Source of the DNA: CAUZWH01 sp965224275
GTDB lineage: Bacteria > Pseudomonadota > Alphaproteobacteria > SHVV01
Reading direction: 5' to 3'
Assembly (NCBI GenBank): GCA_965224275.1
Contig: CBDCYR010000015.1
Location: forward strand, 310,001 to 374,000
DNA: 64,000 nt
The notes beneath the pieces are model-generated. The model was not told the DNA's origin, searched no databases, and saw only the letters and a program-made list of their open reading frames with translations. The translations under genes were made by a program, and so were the position numbers. The first letter of the stretch is position 1, and each line of letters opens with the position of its first letter. This document shows positions 42,216 through 50,321 of this stretch, piece after piece.

Positions 42216-42252
42216 AACTCGCGCAATAGAACTCGCGCAAATAGAACTCGTG
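42211..42252. repeat. Tandem 14-bp repeat, three copies
   Basis: AATAGAACTCGCGC, AATAGAACTCGCGC and AAATAGAACTCGTG follow one another, beginning at the dctP stop. The third copy is slightly diverged. It lies in the short gap before dctQ. Confidence 0.8.
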
Positions 42253-42285
42253 AAGGCGCGTATTGATCCTAAGCGCGTACCTTAA

Positions 42286-42798
42286 TTGCGAGCCCTGCTT
42301 CGTATTTACGATTTCGTGATTGAGGCGCTGGCATTCCTTGCCGGCGCCTCGCTTGCGCTCGTCTTCATTGCCATCGTGGTTTCCGTGCTGATGCGCCTGG
42401 TCGGCTTGCAGGAGATCAATGGCGTGGTCGCGACCACCGAATACGCGATGCTCTACATCGGCACGCTCGCGGCGCCCTGGCTGCTACGCGAAAAAGGCCA
42501 CGTGAGTATCGAAGCCGTACGGCAGCAGTTATCGGCGCGGGTGCGCCATTTATTCGCGAAGACCGCCTACACGATCGGTCTCGTTGTTTCGATCATCGTG
42601 GTGGTTTTCTCGTTTCCGGTATTGGAGACCAACTGGGGCGAGTATGAATTTCGCGCCTATGTGATGCATAAGCAGTGGCTGGTCTTGCCGGTTACCGTCG
42701 GCTTTCTCCTGCTTGGTATTGGCTTTGCCCGCTTCCTGTTCGGGAGTGATTCCCTGTACGACGACGACCCGGGTCAGGCCTCGGAAAAAGTGCTGTAG
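42286..42798 (+). CDS. dctQ: TRAP transporter small membrane subunit (DctQ-type), system C
   Basis: The 170-residue, four-helix protein has the family pattern VLMRLVGLQEINGVVATTEYAMLYIGTLAAPWLLREKGHVSIEAV. A TTG at 42286 is the only suitable start. The C-terminus ends DDDPGQASEKVL, with the TAG stop being the first bases of a dispersed palindrome (42796), so the native C-terminus may have been altered by that insertion. The large subunit gene lies 640 bases away, beyond the SnoaL-like gene. Confidence 0.85.
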   Translation: MRALLRIYDFVIEALAFLAGASLALVFIAIVVSVLMRLVGLQEINGVVATTEYAMLYIGTLAAPWLLREKGHVSIEAVRQQLSARVRHLFAKTAYTIGLVVSIIVVVFSFPVLETNWGEYEFRAYVMHKQWLVLPVTVGFLLLGIGFARFLFGSDSLYDDDPGQASEKVL

Positions 42799-42813
42799 TG
42801 GATGGAATCCACT
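42796..42813. repeat. Short dispersed palindrome (copy 5), supplies the dctQ stop
   Basis: TAGTGGATGGAATCCACT; perfect AGTGGAT/ATCCACT arms around GGA. Its first three bases are the TAG stop of dctQ. Confidence 0.85.
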
Positions 42814-42885
42814 CGCACGAGATGACGCATCCCATTTGTTGCGGAACAGAACGGGTTAGATCGTTTGCATTAGTTGGAGGAAATT

Positions 42886-43314
42886 ATGGTTGATACAGAT
42901 CCATCAGAGGCCGATCGAAAGGCCATTACCGGCGTCGTTAACGCGTTTTTTACCCACCTCGAAGAGCAAAGCTACGAGGGCATCGACTCGCTGTTCCACG
43001 AAGACGGAACCATGTGGGACGTGTTCCAGCCGAAGACTTTTCGCGGGGTGAAGGCGCGTTACGAACTTTGGGAGATGGACCGTGAACAGTTTCAGGGGCG
43101 CGGCAAATTCACGTGGTCGGTCGAGGATACCGATATCGACATGTGGGTCGATGATATGGCGGTTTGCCGCTACCACTTGAAGTTCGCTTTCGAGCCTCCG
43201 AACGCAGCCGTGGGCGATATCCGAATCACCGACGTGTTGGTGCGAGATCACGGCGAGTGGAAAATCGCCCACCACTTTGAAGCCCAGGTGCCCGGCGGCC
43301 CACCACCGTTCTAG
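42886..43314 (+). CDS. SnoaL/NTF2-like protein inserted within a TRAP operon
   Basis: The 142-residue protein has a cone-shaped NTF2-like fold: EADRKAITGVVNAFFTHLEEQSYEGIDSLFHEDGTMWDVF, then FRGVKARYELW, and a final VRDHGEWKIAHHFEAQVPG. SnoaL-like proteins include isomerases, hydrolases and small binding proteins. TGGAGG precedes ATG 42886. The gene separates dctQ from dctM of system C and is bracketed by two palindromes at 42796 and 43311; its own TAG stop is part of the second. This suggests the gene arrived as, or was trapped in, a palindrome-bounded segment. Function not identifiable. Confidence 0.8.
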   Translation: MVDTDPSEADRKAITGVVNAFFTHLEEQSYEGIDSLFHEDGTMWDVFQPKTFRGVKARYELWEMDREQFQGRGKFTWSVEDTDIDMWVDDMAVCRYHLKFAFEPPNAAVGDIRITDVLVRDHGEWKIAHHFEAQVPGGPPPF

Positions 43315-43331
43315 TGGATTTCATCCACGAG
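43311..43331. repeat. Short dispersed palindrome (copy 6), supplies the SnoaL stop
   Basis: CTAGTGGATTTC then ATCCACGAG; arms match except near the outer end. The TAG at 43312-43314 is the stop of the SnoaL-like gene. Confidence 0.85.
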
Positions 43332-43438
43332 TGCTCAGAATCGTAGATGTTAAACACAAGCCAAGCCCCTCACCCCATTGCGGGCTTACGCGGTGCCACT
43401 GGCAGGCCGGTTCCGTCCTCGAACGACGGTAATTGATC

Positions 43439-44755
43439 ATGGAGTGGTACGAAGCGGGCGCTCTGATGCTCGGCATGGTGCTGGTGCTGATGGCGCTAGG
43501 GCTACCGGTCGCGCTCGCGTTCATGGCCGCCAACATGGTCGGCGTTTTCGTCTTCATGGGTGGGTTTATCGGCATTGAGCAGTTGATCGACAACACTTCG
43601 GATTCGCTTAGCATCTTTCTGCTGGTGACGGTGCCGCTGTTCATCATGATGGGGAACATTTTCTTTCACACCGGCCTTGCCACGCCCGTGTTCGATGCGC
43701 TCGACGCTCTGTTTGGCCGTATTCCTGGGCGCTTGTCCTATGTCACCGTTGCCGGTGGCACCGTATTCGCGGCGCTCTCCGGTTCAAGCATCGCGAACAC
43801 CGCGATGATGGGTTCGCTCATGGTGCCGGAGATGAACGAGCGCGGGTACAAGCGCCATATGTCGATCGGGCCCGTGATCGGATCGGGTGGCCTCGCCATC
43901 CTCATCCCACCATCCGCCCTGGCCGTGTTGTTGGGCAGCCTGGCCGAGATAAATGTCGGGGCATTGCTGATCGCAGGCATATTGCCGGGCCTGTTGCTGG
44001 CAGCGCTCTATGGGTTGCTGATTTATACCCAGGTGAAGTTAGATCCGTCCGCTGCGCCGTCCTACGACGCGCCGTTACTATCATGGACCACCAAACTCCG
44101 GCTCATCGCGGTGAATGTGTTACCCATGGGCCTGGTGATTTTCTTTGTCGTTGGCTTCATCATCTTGGGAATCGCCACGCCCACCGAATCCGCGGCATTT
44201 GGCGTGCTTGGCACTGTGATTCTCGCCGGCTTCTACCGTCGCCTCAACTGGACGGTTATCTACAAATCACTCGAGGGGTCGCTGAAGGTCATGGTGATGG
44301 TCCTTTTCATCATCCTCGGGTCACTCACGTTCAGTCAGATCTTTGCATTTTCCGGTGCCACCGGCGGCTTCATTGCCTGGGCAACGGAGTTTTCGCTTGC
44401 GCCGGTCGTGGTCGTACTCGCCATGTTTGGCGTGTTGTTGATATTTGGCATGTTCATCGACGCCGTATCGATGTTGTTGATCACATTACCGGTCTTTATG
44501 CCGCTAGCGATCGCCGTCGGCTATGACCCGATCTGGTTTGGGATCGTGATGCTCCTGGCGATCGAGATGAGTGCGACGACACCACCCTTTGGTCTTCTGC
44601 TCTACGTAATGCTCGGCGTCGCGCCGCGGGGGACGACGTTTCCCCAAGTCGTGCGCGCCAGCTTTCCTTTTCTGGTTTGCGACGCGATCCTCTTTACCGC
44701 GTTGATATTGTTTCCAAGTCTCGCGCTGTACCTTCCGAGCCTGATCAGAACTTAG
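43439..44755 (+). CDS. dctM: TRAP transporter large membrane subunit (DctM-type), system C
   Basis: The 438-residue channel subunit has TVPLFIMMGNIFFHTG, LSGSSIANTAMMGSLMVPEMNERGYKRHMSIGPVIGSGGLAILIPPSALAVLLGS, GIATPTESAAFGVLG and TPPFGLLLYVMLGVAP. Start is ATG 43439; a TTG two codons earlier is possible. It belongs with dctP and dctQ of system C but is separated from them by the SnoaL-like gene and two palindromes. Whether it is still co-transcribed is open. Confidence 0.88.
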   Translation: MEWYEAGALMLGMVLVLMALGLPVALAFMAANMVGVFVFMGGFIGIEQLIDNTSDSLSIFLLVTVPLFIMMGNIFFHTGLATPVFDALDALFGRIPGRLSYVTVAGGTVFAALSGSSIANTAMMGSLMVPEMNERGYKRHMSIGPVIGSGGLAILIPPSALAVLLGSLAEINVGALLIAGILPGLLLAALYGLLIYTQVKLDPSAAPSYDAPLLSWTTKLRLIAVNVLPMGLVIFFVVGFIILGIATPTESAAFGVLGTVILAGFYRRLNWTVIYKSLEGSLKVMVMVLFIILGSLTFSQIFAFSGATGGFIAWATEFSLAPVVVVLAMFGVLLIFGMFIDAVSMLLITLPVFMPLAIAVGYDPIWFGIVMLLAIEMSATTPPFGLLLYVMLGVAPRGTTFPQVVRASFPFLVCDAILFTALILFPSLALYLPSLIRT

Positions 44756-44841
44756 TCGCCACAAACACGTCACTCTGATCCACTACGACGTCACGTCGTG
44801 GCTGGCGTGATACAAAGAATTGTTGAAGGAGGTCGCCGACG

Positions 44842-45633
44842 ATGGGGGGAGAGCTTTCCGGCAAGACCGCGATCATCACCGGTGCCGGCCGCGGTTACGG
44901 TAAGCACTTTGCGCAGGCGATCGCCGGGGCGGGTGCCAACGTCGTGCTCGCCAGCCGCGGCGTCGCCGAGTGCGAGGCAGTCGCCGAGGCTTTGGAGGCA
45001 GCAGGTGCTCATACCCTTGCCGTTGCGGCCGATGTGGCCGACGAGCAGCAAGTCCAGACAATGATCGACGCGGCACGCGGGCGTTTCGGCGAGATCGATA
45101 TTCTAATCAACAACGCCGGCCACCCGGGCGCGTTGGACGACTTCGACGACTTGAGCGCTGAGGATTGGGAAACGCCGTTTCGCGTCAATGTCCTTGGCAG
45201 CATCTATTGCTCAAAAGCGGTTCTTCCGAGCATGATCGCGCGCGGCGGCGGGCACATCGTCCATATCTCGTCCCTAACCGCACGTCACGGGCATACCTTC
45301 TTCCGCAGCATGCCTTATACGGTATCCAAGTTCTCGCTCGAGGGCCTCTCATGGACGATGTCGGTGCGGCTAGAAAAGCATCGAATTCGTGTCAACACGT
45401 TCCTGCCCGGTCTGTCCCACACGAAGTTCCTCGCAGGTATCCAACAAGATTGGCTAAAGGGTATCCGCTGCCAATATGTTGCCCATGTCGAAGAACCGAT
45501 GATCCACCTTTTGGCCGGTGATGTAGCGAGTGGCGATGTATTCAACGCCGTCGACTGGTTGGAGAGGCAGGGTAAACTCGACGCGCTGAGCTATGTTCAT
45601 GATGGCGGTGTGACGCCCGAGGAAGACGCTTGA
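44842..45633 (+). CDS. Short-chain dehydrogenase/reductase
   Basis: The 263-residue SDR has TGAGRGYG, NNAG, catalytic Ser in HISSLTARHG, and Tyr/Lys in PYTVSK. The glycine-rich loop is GAGRGYGKHFA, with Tyr for the usual Ile. An AAGGAGG ribosome site precedes the ATG. It lies 24 bases before the FAD-subunit gene of the molybdenum hydroxylase, so it may be the first gene of that operon and act on the same substrate. Confidence 0.87.
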   Translation: MGGELSGKTAIITGAGRGYGKHFAQAIAGAGANVVLASRGVAECEAVAEALEAAGAHTLAVAADVADEQQVQTMIDAARGRFGEIDILINNAGHPGALDDFDDLSAEDWETPFRVNVLGSIYCSKAVLPSMIARGGGHIVHISSLTARHGHTFFRSMPYTVSKFSLEGLSWTMSVRLEKHRIRVNTFLPGLSHTKFLAGIQQDWLKGIRCQYVAHVEEPMIHLLAGDVASGDVFNAVDWLERQGKLDALSYVHDGGVTPEEDA

Positions 45634-45657
45634 ACGCCGCGGGCATTTGAGGACTTT

Positions 45658-46518
45658 ATGAAACCAGCAAAGTTCAAATACGTCGCACCGGACACGGTCG
45701 AGGAAGCGCTCGCAGTGCTGGCTGAACACGGGGACGATGCGCGCCCATTGGCCGGCGGGCAGAGCCTGGTGCCGTTGATGAACATGCGCATCGCACGCCC
45801 GGCGGTCCTGGTCGATCTGAATCGCGTTGCCGGCCTCGATGCTGTCACCGCCGACAGTGGTGATTTGGTGCTCGGCCCGATGGTGCGCCAAGCTGCCGCC
45901 GAGCGGAACCAGTTGATTGCCGAGCATTGCCCGCTGCTGACTCAGACCCTGCGCTATGTCGGTCCACCGGCCACCAAGAACCGCGGCACGGTGGGCGGCA
46001 GCTTGGCGCACGCGGATCCGGTGGCTGAGCTACCGGGTACCATTTTGGCCCTCGGTGCGGAGCTGATCGTCGAGAGCAATGCGGGCCGGCGCAGCGTTAC
46101 GCCTGAAGATTTCTATATCGCTGAACTGACCACCGCGATCGAGCCCGGCGAAATGTTGCGCGAAATCCGCATTCCGAAGATGGAAAGCGGCACCAAAACC
46201 GCGTTCGTTGAATCCGGCAACCGCCAGGAAGGTCTCGCGATTGCCGGTGTTGCTTGCCTGCTGCGCCTTGACGATGCCGGCAATTGCGCAGCCATTAGCC
46301 TGGTCGCGATCGGCGTTGGATCGGGCCCGACCAAGCTGGTATCGCCCGAACGGATGCTTATGGGTGAGCCGCTGGTCGAAAAAATTATCGAAGAAGCGGC
46401 TGAGAGCGCCAGCCAGGACATTGATCCACGGGATGATATTCACGCCAGTGCGCACTACCGTAGCCGACTCGCCGTCGCGCTCGTGAAACGCGCGATCGAC
46501 CACGCAGCCGCCGCATGA
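45658..46518 (+). CDS. Molybdenum hydroxylase FAD-binding subunit (CoxM-type)
   Basis: The 286-residue protein has the two FAD motifs PLAGGQSLVPLMNMRIARP and TVGGSLAHADPVAELPG of the CoxM/XDH medium subunit, and no inserted [4Fe-4S] cysteines, unlike the hcrB protein at 10096. It accepts electrons from the [2Fe-2S] subunit and passes them to the external acceptor. It is the only ordinary FAD subunit in the window, so it may serve both large subunits (38612 and 47919). The di-iron protein gene follows 37 bases later. Confidence 0.9.
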   Translation: MKPAKFKYVAPDTVEEALAVLAEHGDDARPLAGGQSLVPLMNMRIARPAVLVDLNRVAGLDAVTADSGDLVLGPMVRQAAAERNQLIAEHCPLLTQTLRYVGPPATKNRGTVGGSLAHADPVAELPGTILALGAELIVESNAGRRSVTPEDFYIAELTTAIEPGEMLREIRIPKMESGTKTAFVESGNRQEGLAIAGVACLLRLDDAGNCAAISLVAIGVGSGPTKLVSPERMLMGEPLVEKIIEEAAESASQDIDPRDDIHASAHYRSRLAVALVKRAIDHAAAA

Positions 46519-46555
46519 AATTTACGGACGCGGTCCAGATGAATTGAGGAAAAAC

Positions 46556-47260
46556 ATGCCCACAGCAATTGCAAACATCGACGCCTTCAAAAAGGAACTT
46601 CAGGGAGCGGTGGACGAGCGGCATCAGGCCGATCATCCCCTGGTGGACAAGATTGCTGCCGGCGAGGCCAAGCGCGAAACCATTACCGGTACGATTACCG
46701 AGATTTGGTACTGGATCAGCAATCTTCTGCCCGAAGCGTTTTACAACATCTGCTCGCGCGCACCGCAGGATGTGATCGATATGGAGGTGGAAAACCTCGC
46801 GGAGGAAACTGATCCCGAGAATCCGCACGTCGATCTTATCGTCCGCTTCGCGGAGGCGTGCGGGGTGTCGCGTGCCGATCTCGCAGCCGGGCGCGGACTG
46901 CCGACCACCGAATCGTGGCTCAATTGGGGATTGACGACGACACGCGACCAGCCATGGATCGCCGGGCTTGCCGGGATTCATGTATCGAGTGAAGCGCAGG
47001 AGCCGAAATTGATTTCCAAGATCCTTCCGGCCCTGCGCGAGACCTATAAATATTCCGAGCGTGATCTCGAGTTTTGGTGGCTGCATGCGGAGGCCGACAT
47101 TGAGCATGGCGGACGTGCGGTAGAAGTCCTCGCCAAGCATTGCGATACCCGCGAGAAACAGGAGTTGGCGATTCACTGGGCCCGCGAAGGGGCTCGCATG
47201 AAGTACATGTTTTGGGACGGTATCAACATCCACTACGAGATGGACTACCGGCTGCAGTAG
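46556..47260 (+). CDS. Haem-oxygenase-like di-iron protein (TenA/PqqC/CADD-like), copy 2
   Basis: The 234-residue protein closely matches copy 1 at 34541. The candidate ligands are all kept: E84-x6-H91, E146 and H177-x3-D181-x2-H184. The gene sits inside a molybdenum hydroxylase operon, between the FAD and [2Fe-2S] genes, 18 bases before the latter. This placement implies a role with the hydroxylase, for example acting on the same substrate or product, or in maturation. TGAGGA precedes ATG 46556. Known relatives are oxidases with two iron atoms; the actual reaction is unknown. Confidence 0.82.
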   Translation: MPTAIANIDAFKKELQGAVDERHQADHPLVDKIAAGEAKRETITGTITEIWYWISNLLPEAFYNICSRAPQDVIDMEVENLAEETDPENPHVDLIVRFAEACGVSRADLAAGRGLPTTESWLNWGLTTTRDQPWIAGLAGIHVSSEAQEPKLISKILPALRETYKYSERDLEFWWLHAEADIEHGGRAVEVLAKHCDTREKQELAIHWAREGARMKYMFWDGINIHYEMDYRLQ

Positions 47261-47278
47261 CGTCGGCGGCATTAATCC

Positions 47279-47803
47279 ATGTCGGTAACCGAAACCACAG
47301 TGCACGCCGACCGCATCCCGGTCCGCGTCACGGTCAATGGGCGAGCTTACGAACGCGAGGTCGAAGCGCGTCTCCTGCTGGTCGACTTTATCCGCCATCA
47401 TCTTCATCTGACCGGGACTCACGTCGGCTGTGCCCACGGTGTGTGCGGCGCCTGCACCATCGAGGTCGATGGCCACACCATGCGGAGCTGTTTGATGTTT
47501 GCCGCGCAGGTCGATGGGGCGAGCCTGACAACGGTCGAGGGATTAGCGGGCGACGGCCCCCTCACCCCACTGCAGCAAGCCTTCCACGAAAATCATGCAC
47601 TGCAATGCGGCTATTGCACGCCGGGCTTCCTGATGTCAGCAGGCGAGCTGCTCGCGCAAAACTCCGACCCCACCGACGACGAGATCCGGGTTTGGTTGTC
47701 CGGCAATCTGTGTCGCTGCACGGGTTACGTAAACATCGTGCGCGCGGTCAAAGCGGCGGCGAAACTGCTTAAGGACGCCAATCCAGGCGCGGCTGATGCC
47801 TAG
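47279..47803 (+). CDS. Molybdenum hydroxylase [2Fe-2S] small subunit, copy 2
   Basis: The 174-residue subunit has the same two cluster sites as copy 1 (GCAHGVCGACTIE; QCGYCTPGF ... CRCTGY). The two copies differ mostly at the first 10 and last 15 residues. It lies between the di-iron gene and the large subunit gene, in a FAD, di-iron, [2Fe-2S], Mo order. ATG at 47279. Confidence 0.92.
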   Translation: MSVTETTVHADRIPVRVTVNGRAYEREVEARLLLVDFIRHHLHLTGTHVGCAHGVCGACTIEVDGHTMRSCLMFAAQVDGASLTTVEGLAGDGPLTPLQQAFHENHALQCGYCTPGFLMSAGELLAQNSDPTDDEIRVWLSGNLCRCTGYVNIVRAVKAAAKLLKDANPGAADA

Positions 47804-47860
47804 TGCCTAGTTTCACAATCATCAACATCAAACATCTTCCCCTAGAGCCCTCTCCAGCTA

Positions 47861-47898
47861 GCCTGCCTGCGCGAAGCCGCTACGGCGAAGGCAGGCAG
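47861..47898. repeat. REP-like palindrome GCCTGCC...GGCAGGC (copy 1)
   Basis: CCTGCCTGCGCGAAGCCG and CGGCGAAGGCAGGCAGG form an imperfect hairpin just upstream of the large subunit start. A longer relative lies at 55582-55625. The two share the CTGCGCGAAGCCG block. Confidence 0.8.
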
Positions 47899-47918
47899 GA
47901 GAGGCGTGGAGTAAGGGT

Positions 47919-50321
47919 GTGTCCGTAGACGATGAGTTCCGCTATGTCGGGCAATCGATCCCGCGGGTCGAAGATGAACGTCTGTTGCGAGGCTACGGTG
48001 CCTATATCGACGACATCGCCGAACCGCCGGACACACTGCACTTGGCCTTTGTCAGGAGCCCACACGCCCACGCGCTGATCCGTGACGTCGATGCCAGCCG
48101 GGCCCTGACCGTTCCGGGCGTGGTGGCCGTGCTGGGCGGGGCCGAGGTCGTTACGCTCGGCAGGAGCCTGGTCGCCGATTACGATGTCCCCGATTACAAG
48201 GTTACCGAATGGCCCCTGATGGCTGCCGATCGTGCCCGCTTTGTCGGCGACACAGTCGCGGTGATCGTCGCCGAGAGTCCCTATATCGCTGAAGATGCGA
48301 TCGAATATGTTGATGTCAACTACGAGGTTCTGGATCCGTTGATCGGGCTCGAAGCGGCCCTGGCCCCGGATGCGCAACTCGTCCACTCGGAAATCGGCGA
48401 TAACGTTCCTTACCACATGACCTATGCGACCGAGGGCTTCGACGCAGCGTGGAGCGCGGGCCGGCACTCGTTCCATACCCAGTTTCGGAGTTCACGCATT
48501 GCCTGCGTCTCGATCGAGCCGCGCGGCTGCTTCGCAGTCTATGATCGGGGACGCGATTTCCTGACATTTTATGCGTCGACCCAGGTCCCCCATCTGCTGC
48601 GGACCGGGATCTCCGAAAATCTGGATTGGCCGGAAACCAGCATCCGCGTGATCACGGCCGACGTCGGCGGCGGCTTCGGCATGAAGGCCCACATCTACGC
48701 CGAAGAAGTGGTCGCGGCGGCGCTGGCACGAAAGTTTCGATGCTCGATCAAATGGATCCAGGATCGGCCCGACGACCTGCTCACCAGTACGCAATCGCGC
48801 GACTACAAATATGACGTCGCGATGATGCTTGACGAAAACGCCGTCATCGTCGCCGTGCGGGCCAAGGTTATCGTGAATATTGGTGCTTATTCCGCGTTCC
48901 CCTACGGCTGCAGTGCCGAAGCCGGCGGCGGCGCGATCTACTTGCCGGGGCCGCAACAATTCAAACACTACGCGTATGAGACCTGTTCGGTGTTCACCCA
49001 CACGTGCCCGACCGGCGTGTATCGCGGCGTCGCCGCGCCGGTGGCCAACACCGCGTTTGAGGGATTGATGGATCACGCGTCGCGAGAGCTCGGCATCGAT
49101 CCGGCTGAGTTCCGCATGCGCAATCTGATCAAGCCGGCGCAGATGCCGTTCGTGAATTCGATCGGGATCACATACGAGTCCGGGAGCTACATCGAATCGC
49201 TCGAACGTGGTCTTGCGTTTGTCGATTACGAGAAACGCCGTGCCGGGCAGACGAACTCACGATTTGATGGGGGCAAGTATCGCGGCATCGGCATTGCCGC
49301 CACGATCGAGCACACCGGCCAGGGGGCGTCGCGCTACCGAGCGCGGGGCATTCTGCGGCTGCCCGGATTTGATAGTGCGCTGGTGCGCATGGAACCCGAC
49401 GGCAAAGTGATCGCCCACCCCAGCCATGCGACGGCCGGTCAAGGCCACATCACGACGTTTGCGCAGATCGTCGCTGATCGGCTCGGCGTTCGGTTCGAGG
49501 ATGTCAGGATCGCTGAGGGCGACACCTCCGAGGCGCCCTACGGCACCGGCACGTTTGCCAGCCGGGCCGCGGTAACCGGCGGCGGTGCTCTGATCAAAGC
49601 ATCGAACCAGGTGCGCGAGAAAATCTTGCTGACGGCGGGTGAACTGTTGGAGGTCAACCCGATAGACATCGTGCTTGAAGACGGCGTGGCTCGAGTTGAG
49701 GGCGTACCGAACCTTTCTGTCAGCATCAAAGACATCGCTGCGATCGCTTATTCGATTGACAACCGGGTATTACCCGAGGGGCTCGAATACGGTCTCGAAG
49801 CGACCGATTTCTACGACCCGCAACCGGGCGTCTCGATCACCAACGGCGCGTTCATAGCCGCCGTTTCGATCGACCCGGCGACCGGCAAGATCAGCGTCGA
49901 TGAATTCCATGCGGTCCACGACTGCGGACGGGTGATCAATCCCATGGTGGTGGCCGGACAGGTCCACGGTGGTATCGCCCAAGCACTGGGCCAGGCGCTC
50001 AGCGAAGCGGTGCGCTACGACACCGACGGCCAACTTCTGAGTGGCCATTTGCTCGATTATCTGGTGCCGGTCGCGAGCGATATCCCCAACATCACCGTGG
50101 ACCATATCGAATCGCCCTCGCCGGACACCCTGGGCGGTTTCAAGGGGTCGGGCGAAGGCGGCGTGATGGGAGGCTTGCCGGCGATCGTCAATGCGGTGAA
50201 CGACGCGCTATCGGGGCTCGGCGTCTGCGTCGATCGCTTTCCCATGACGCCTGACTATATTCTTGGTTTGATAGAATCCGCAGAGTCCGCAACTGCTGAT
50301 CGGACGCACGAGGGCCCGTGA
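47919..50321 (+). CDS. Molybdenum hydroxylase large (Mo-binding) subunit, copy 2
   Basis: The 800-residue XDH/CoxL-family protein starts at GTG 47919 with DEFRYVGQSIPRVEDERLLRGYGAYIDD. It has VGGGFGMKAHIYAEE, the active-site loop TGVYRGVAAPVANT, ATAGQGHITTFAQ, VHDCGRVINP and the catalytic Glu in GFKGSGEGG. The loop again lacks the CO-dehydrogenase motif. With the FAD and [2Fe-2S] subunits it forms a complete hydroxylase. Its stop overlaps the first base of the ATG of the lyase gene, so expression is coupled. A REP-like palindrome lies just upstream. Confidence 0.9.
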   Translation: MSVDDEFRYVGQSIPRVEDERLLRGYGAYIDDIAEPPDTLHLAFVRSPHAHALIRDVDASRALTVPGVVAVLGGAEVVTLGRSLVADYDVPDYKVTEWPLMAADRARFVGDTVAVIVAESPYIAEDAIEYVDVNYEVLDPLIGLEAALAPDAQLVHSEIGDNVPYHMTYATEGFDAAWSAGRHSFHTQFRSSRIACVSIEPRGCFAVYDRGRDFLTFYASTQVPHLLRTGISENLDWPETSIRVITADVGGGFGMKAHIYAEEVVAAALARKFRCSIKWIQDRPDDLLTSTQSRDYKYDVAMMLDENAVIVAVRAKVIVNIGAYSAFPYGCSAEAGGGAIYLPGPQQFKHYAYETCSVFTHTCPTGVYRGVAAPVANTAFEGLMDHASRELGIDPAEFRMRNLIKPAQMPFVNSIGITYESGSYIESLERGLAFVDYEKRRAGQTNSRFDGGKYRGIGIAATIEHTGQGASRYRARGILRLPGFDSALVRMEPDGKVIAHPSHATAGQGHITTFAQIVADRLGVRFEDVRIAEGDTSEAPYGTGTFASRAAVTGGGALIKASNQVREKILLTAGELLEVNPIDIVLEDGVARVEGVPNLSVSIKDIAAIAYSIDNRVLPEGLEYGLEATDFYDPQPGVSITNGAFIAAVSIDPATGKISVDEFHAVHDCGRVINPMVVAGQVHGGIAQALGQALSEAVRYDTDGQLLSGHLLDYLVPVASDIPNITVDHIESPSPDTLGGFKGSGEGGVMGGLPAIVNAVNDALSGLGVCVDRFPMTPDYILGLIESAESATADRTHEGP

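Noticed and set aside
38612..50321. Molybdenum large subunits as aerobic CO dehydrogenase (CoxL)
   Set aside because: The active-site loops read TGAFRGIAAP and TGVYRGVAAP and lack the AYxCSFR motif required for form I CO dehydrogenase.
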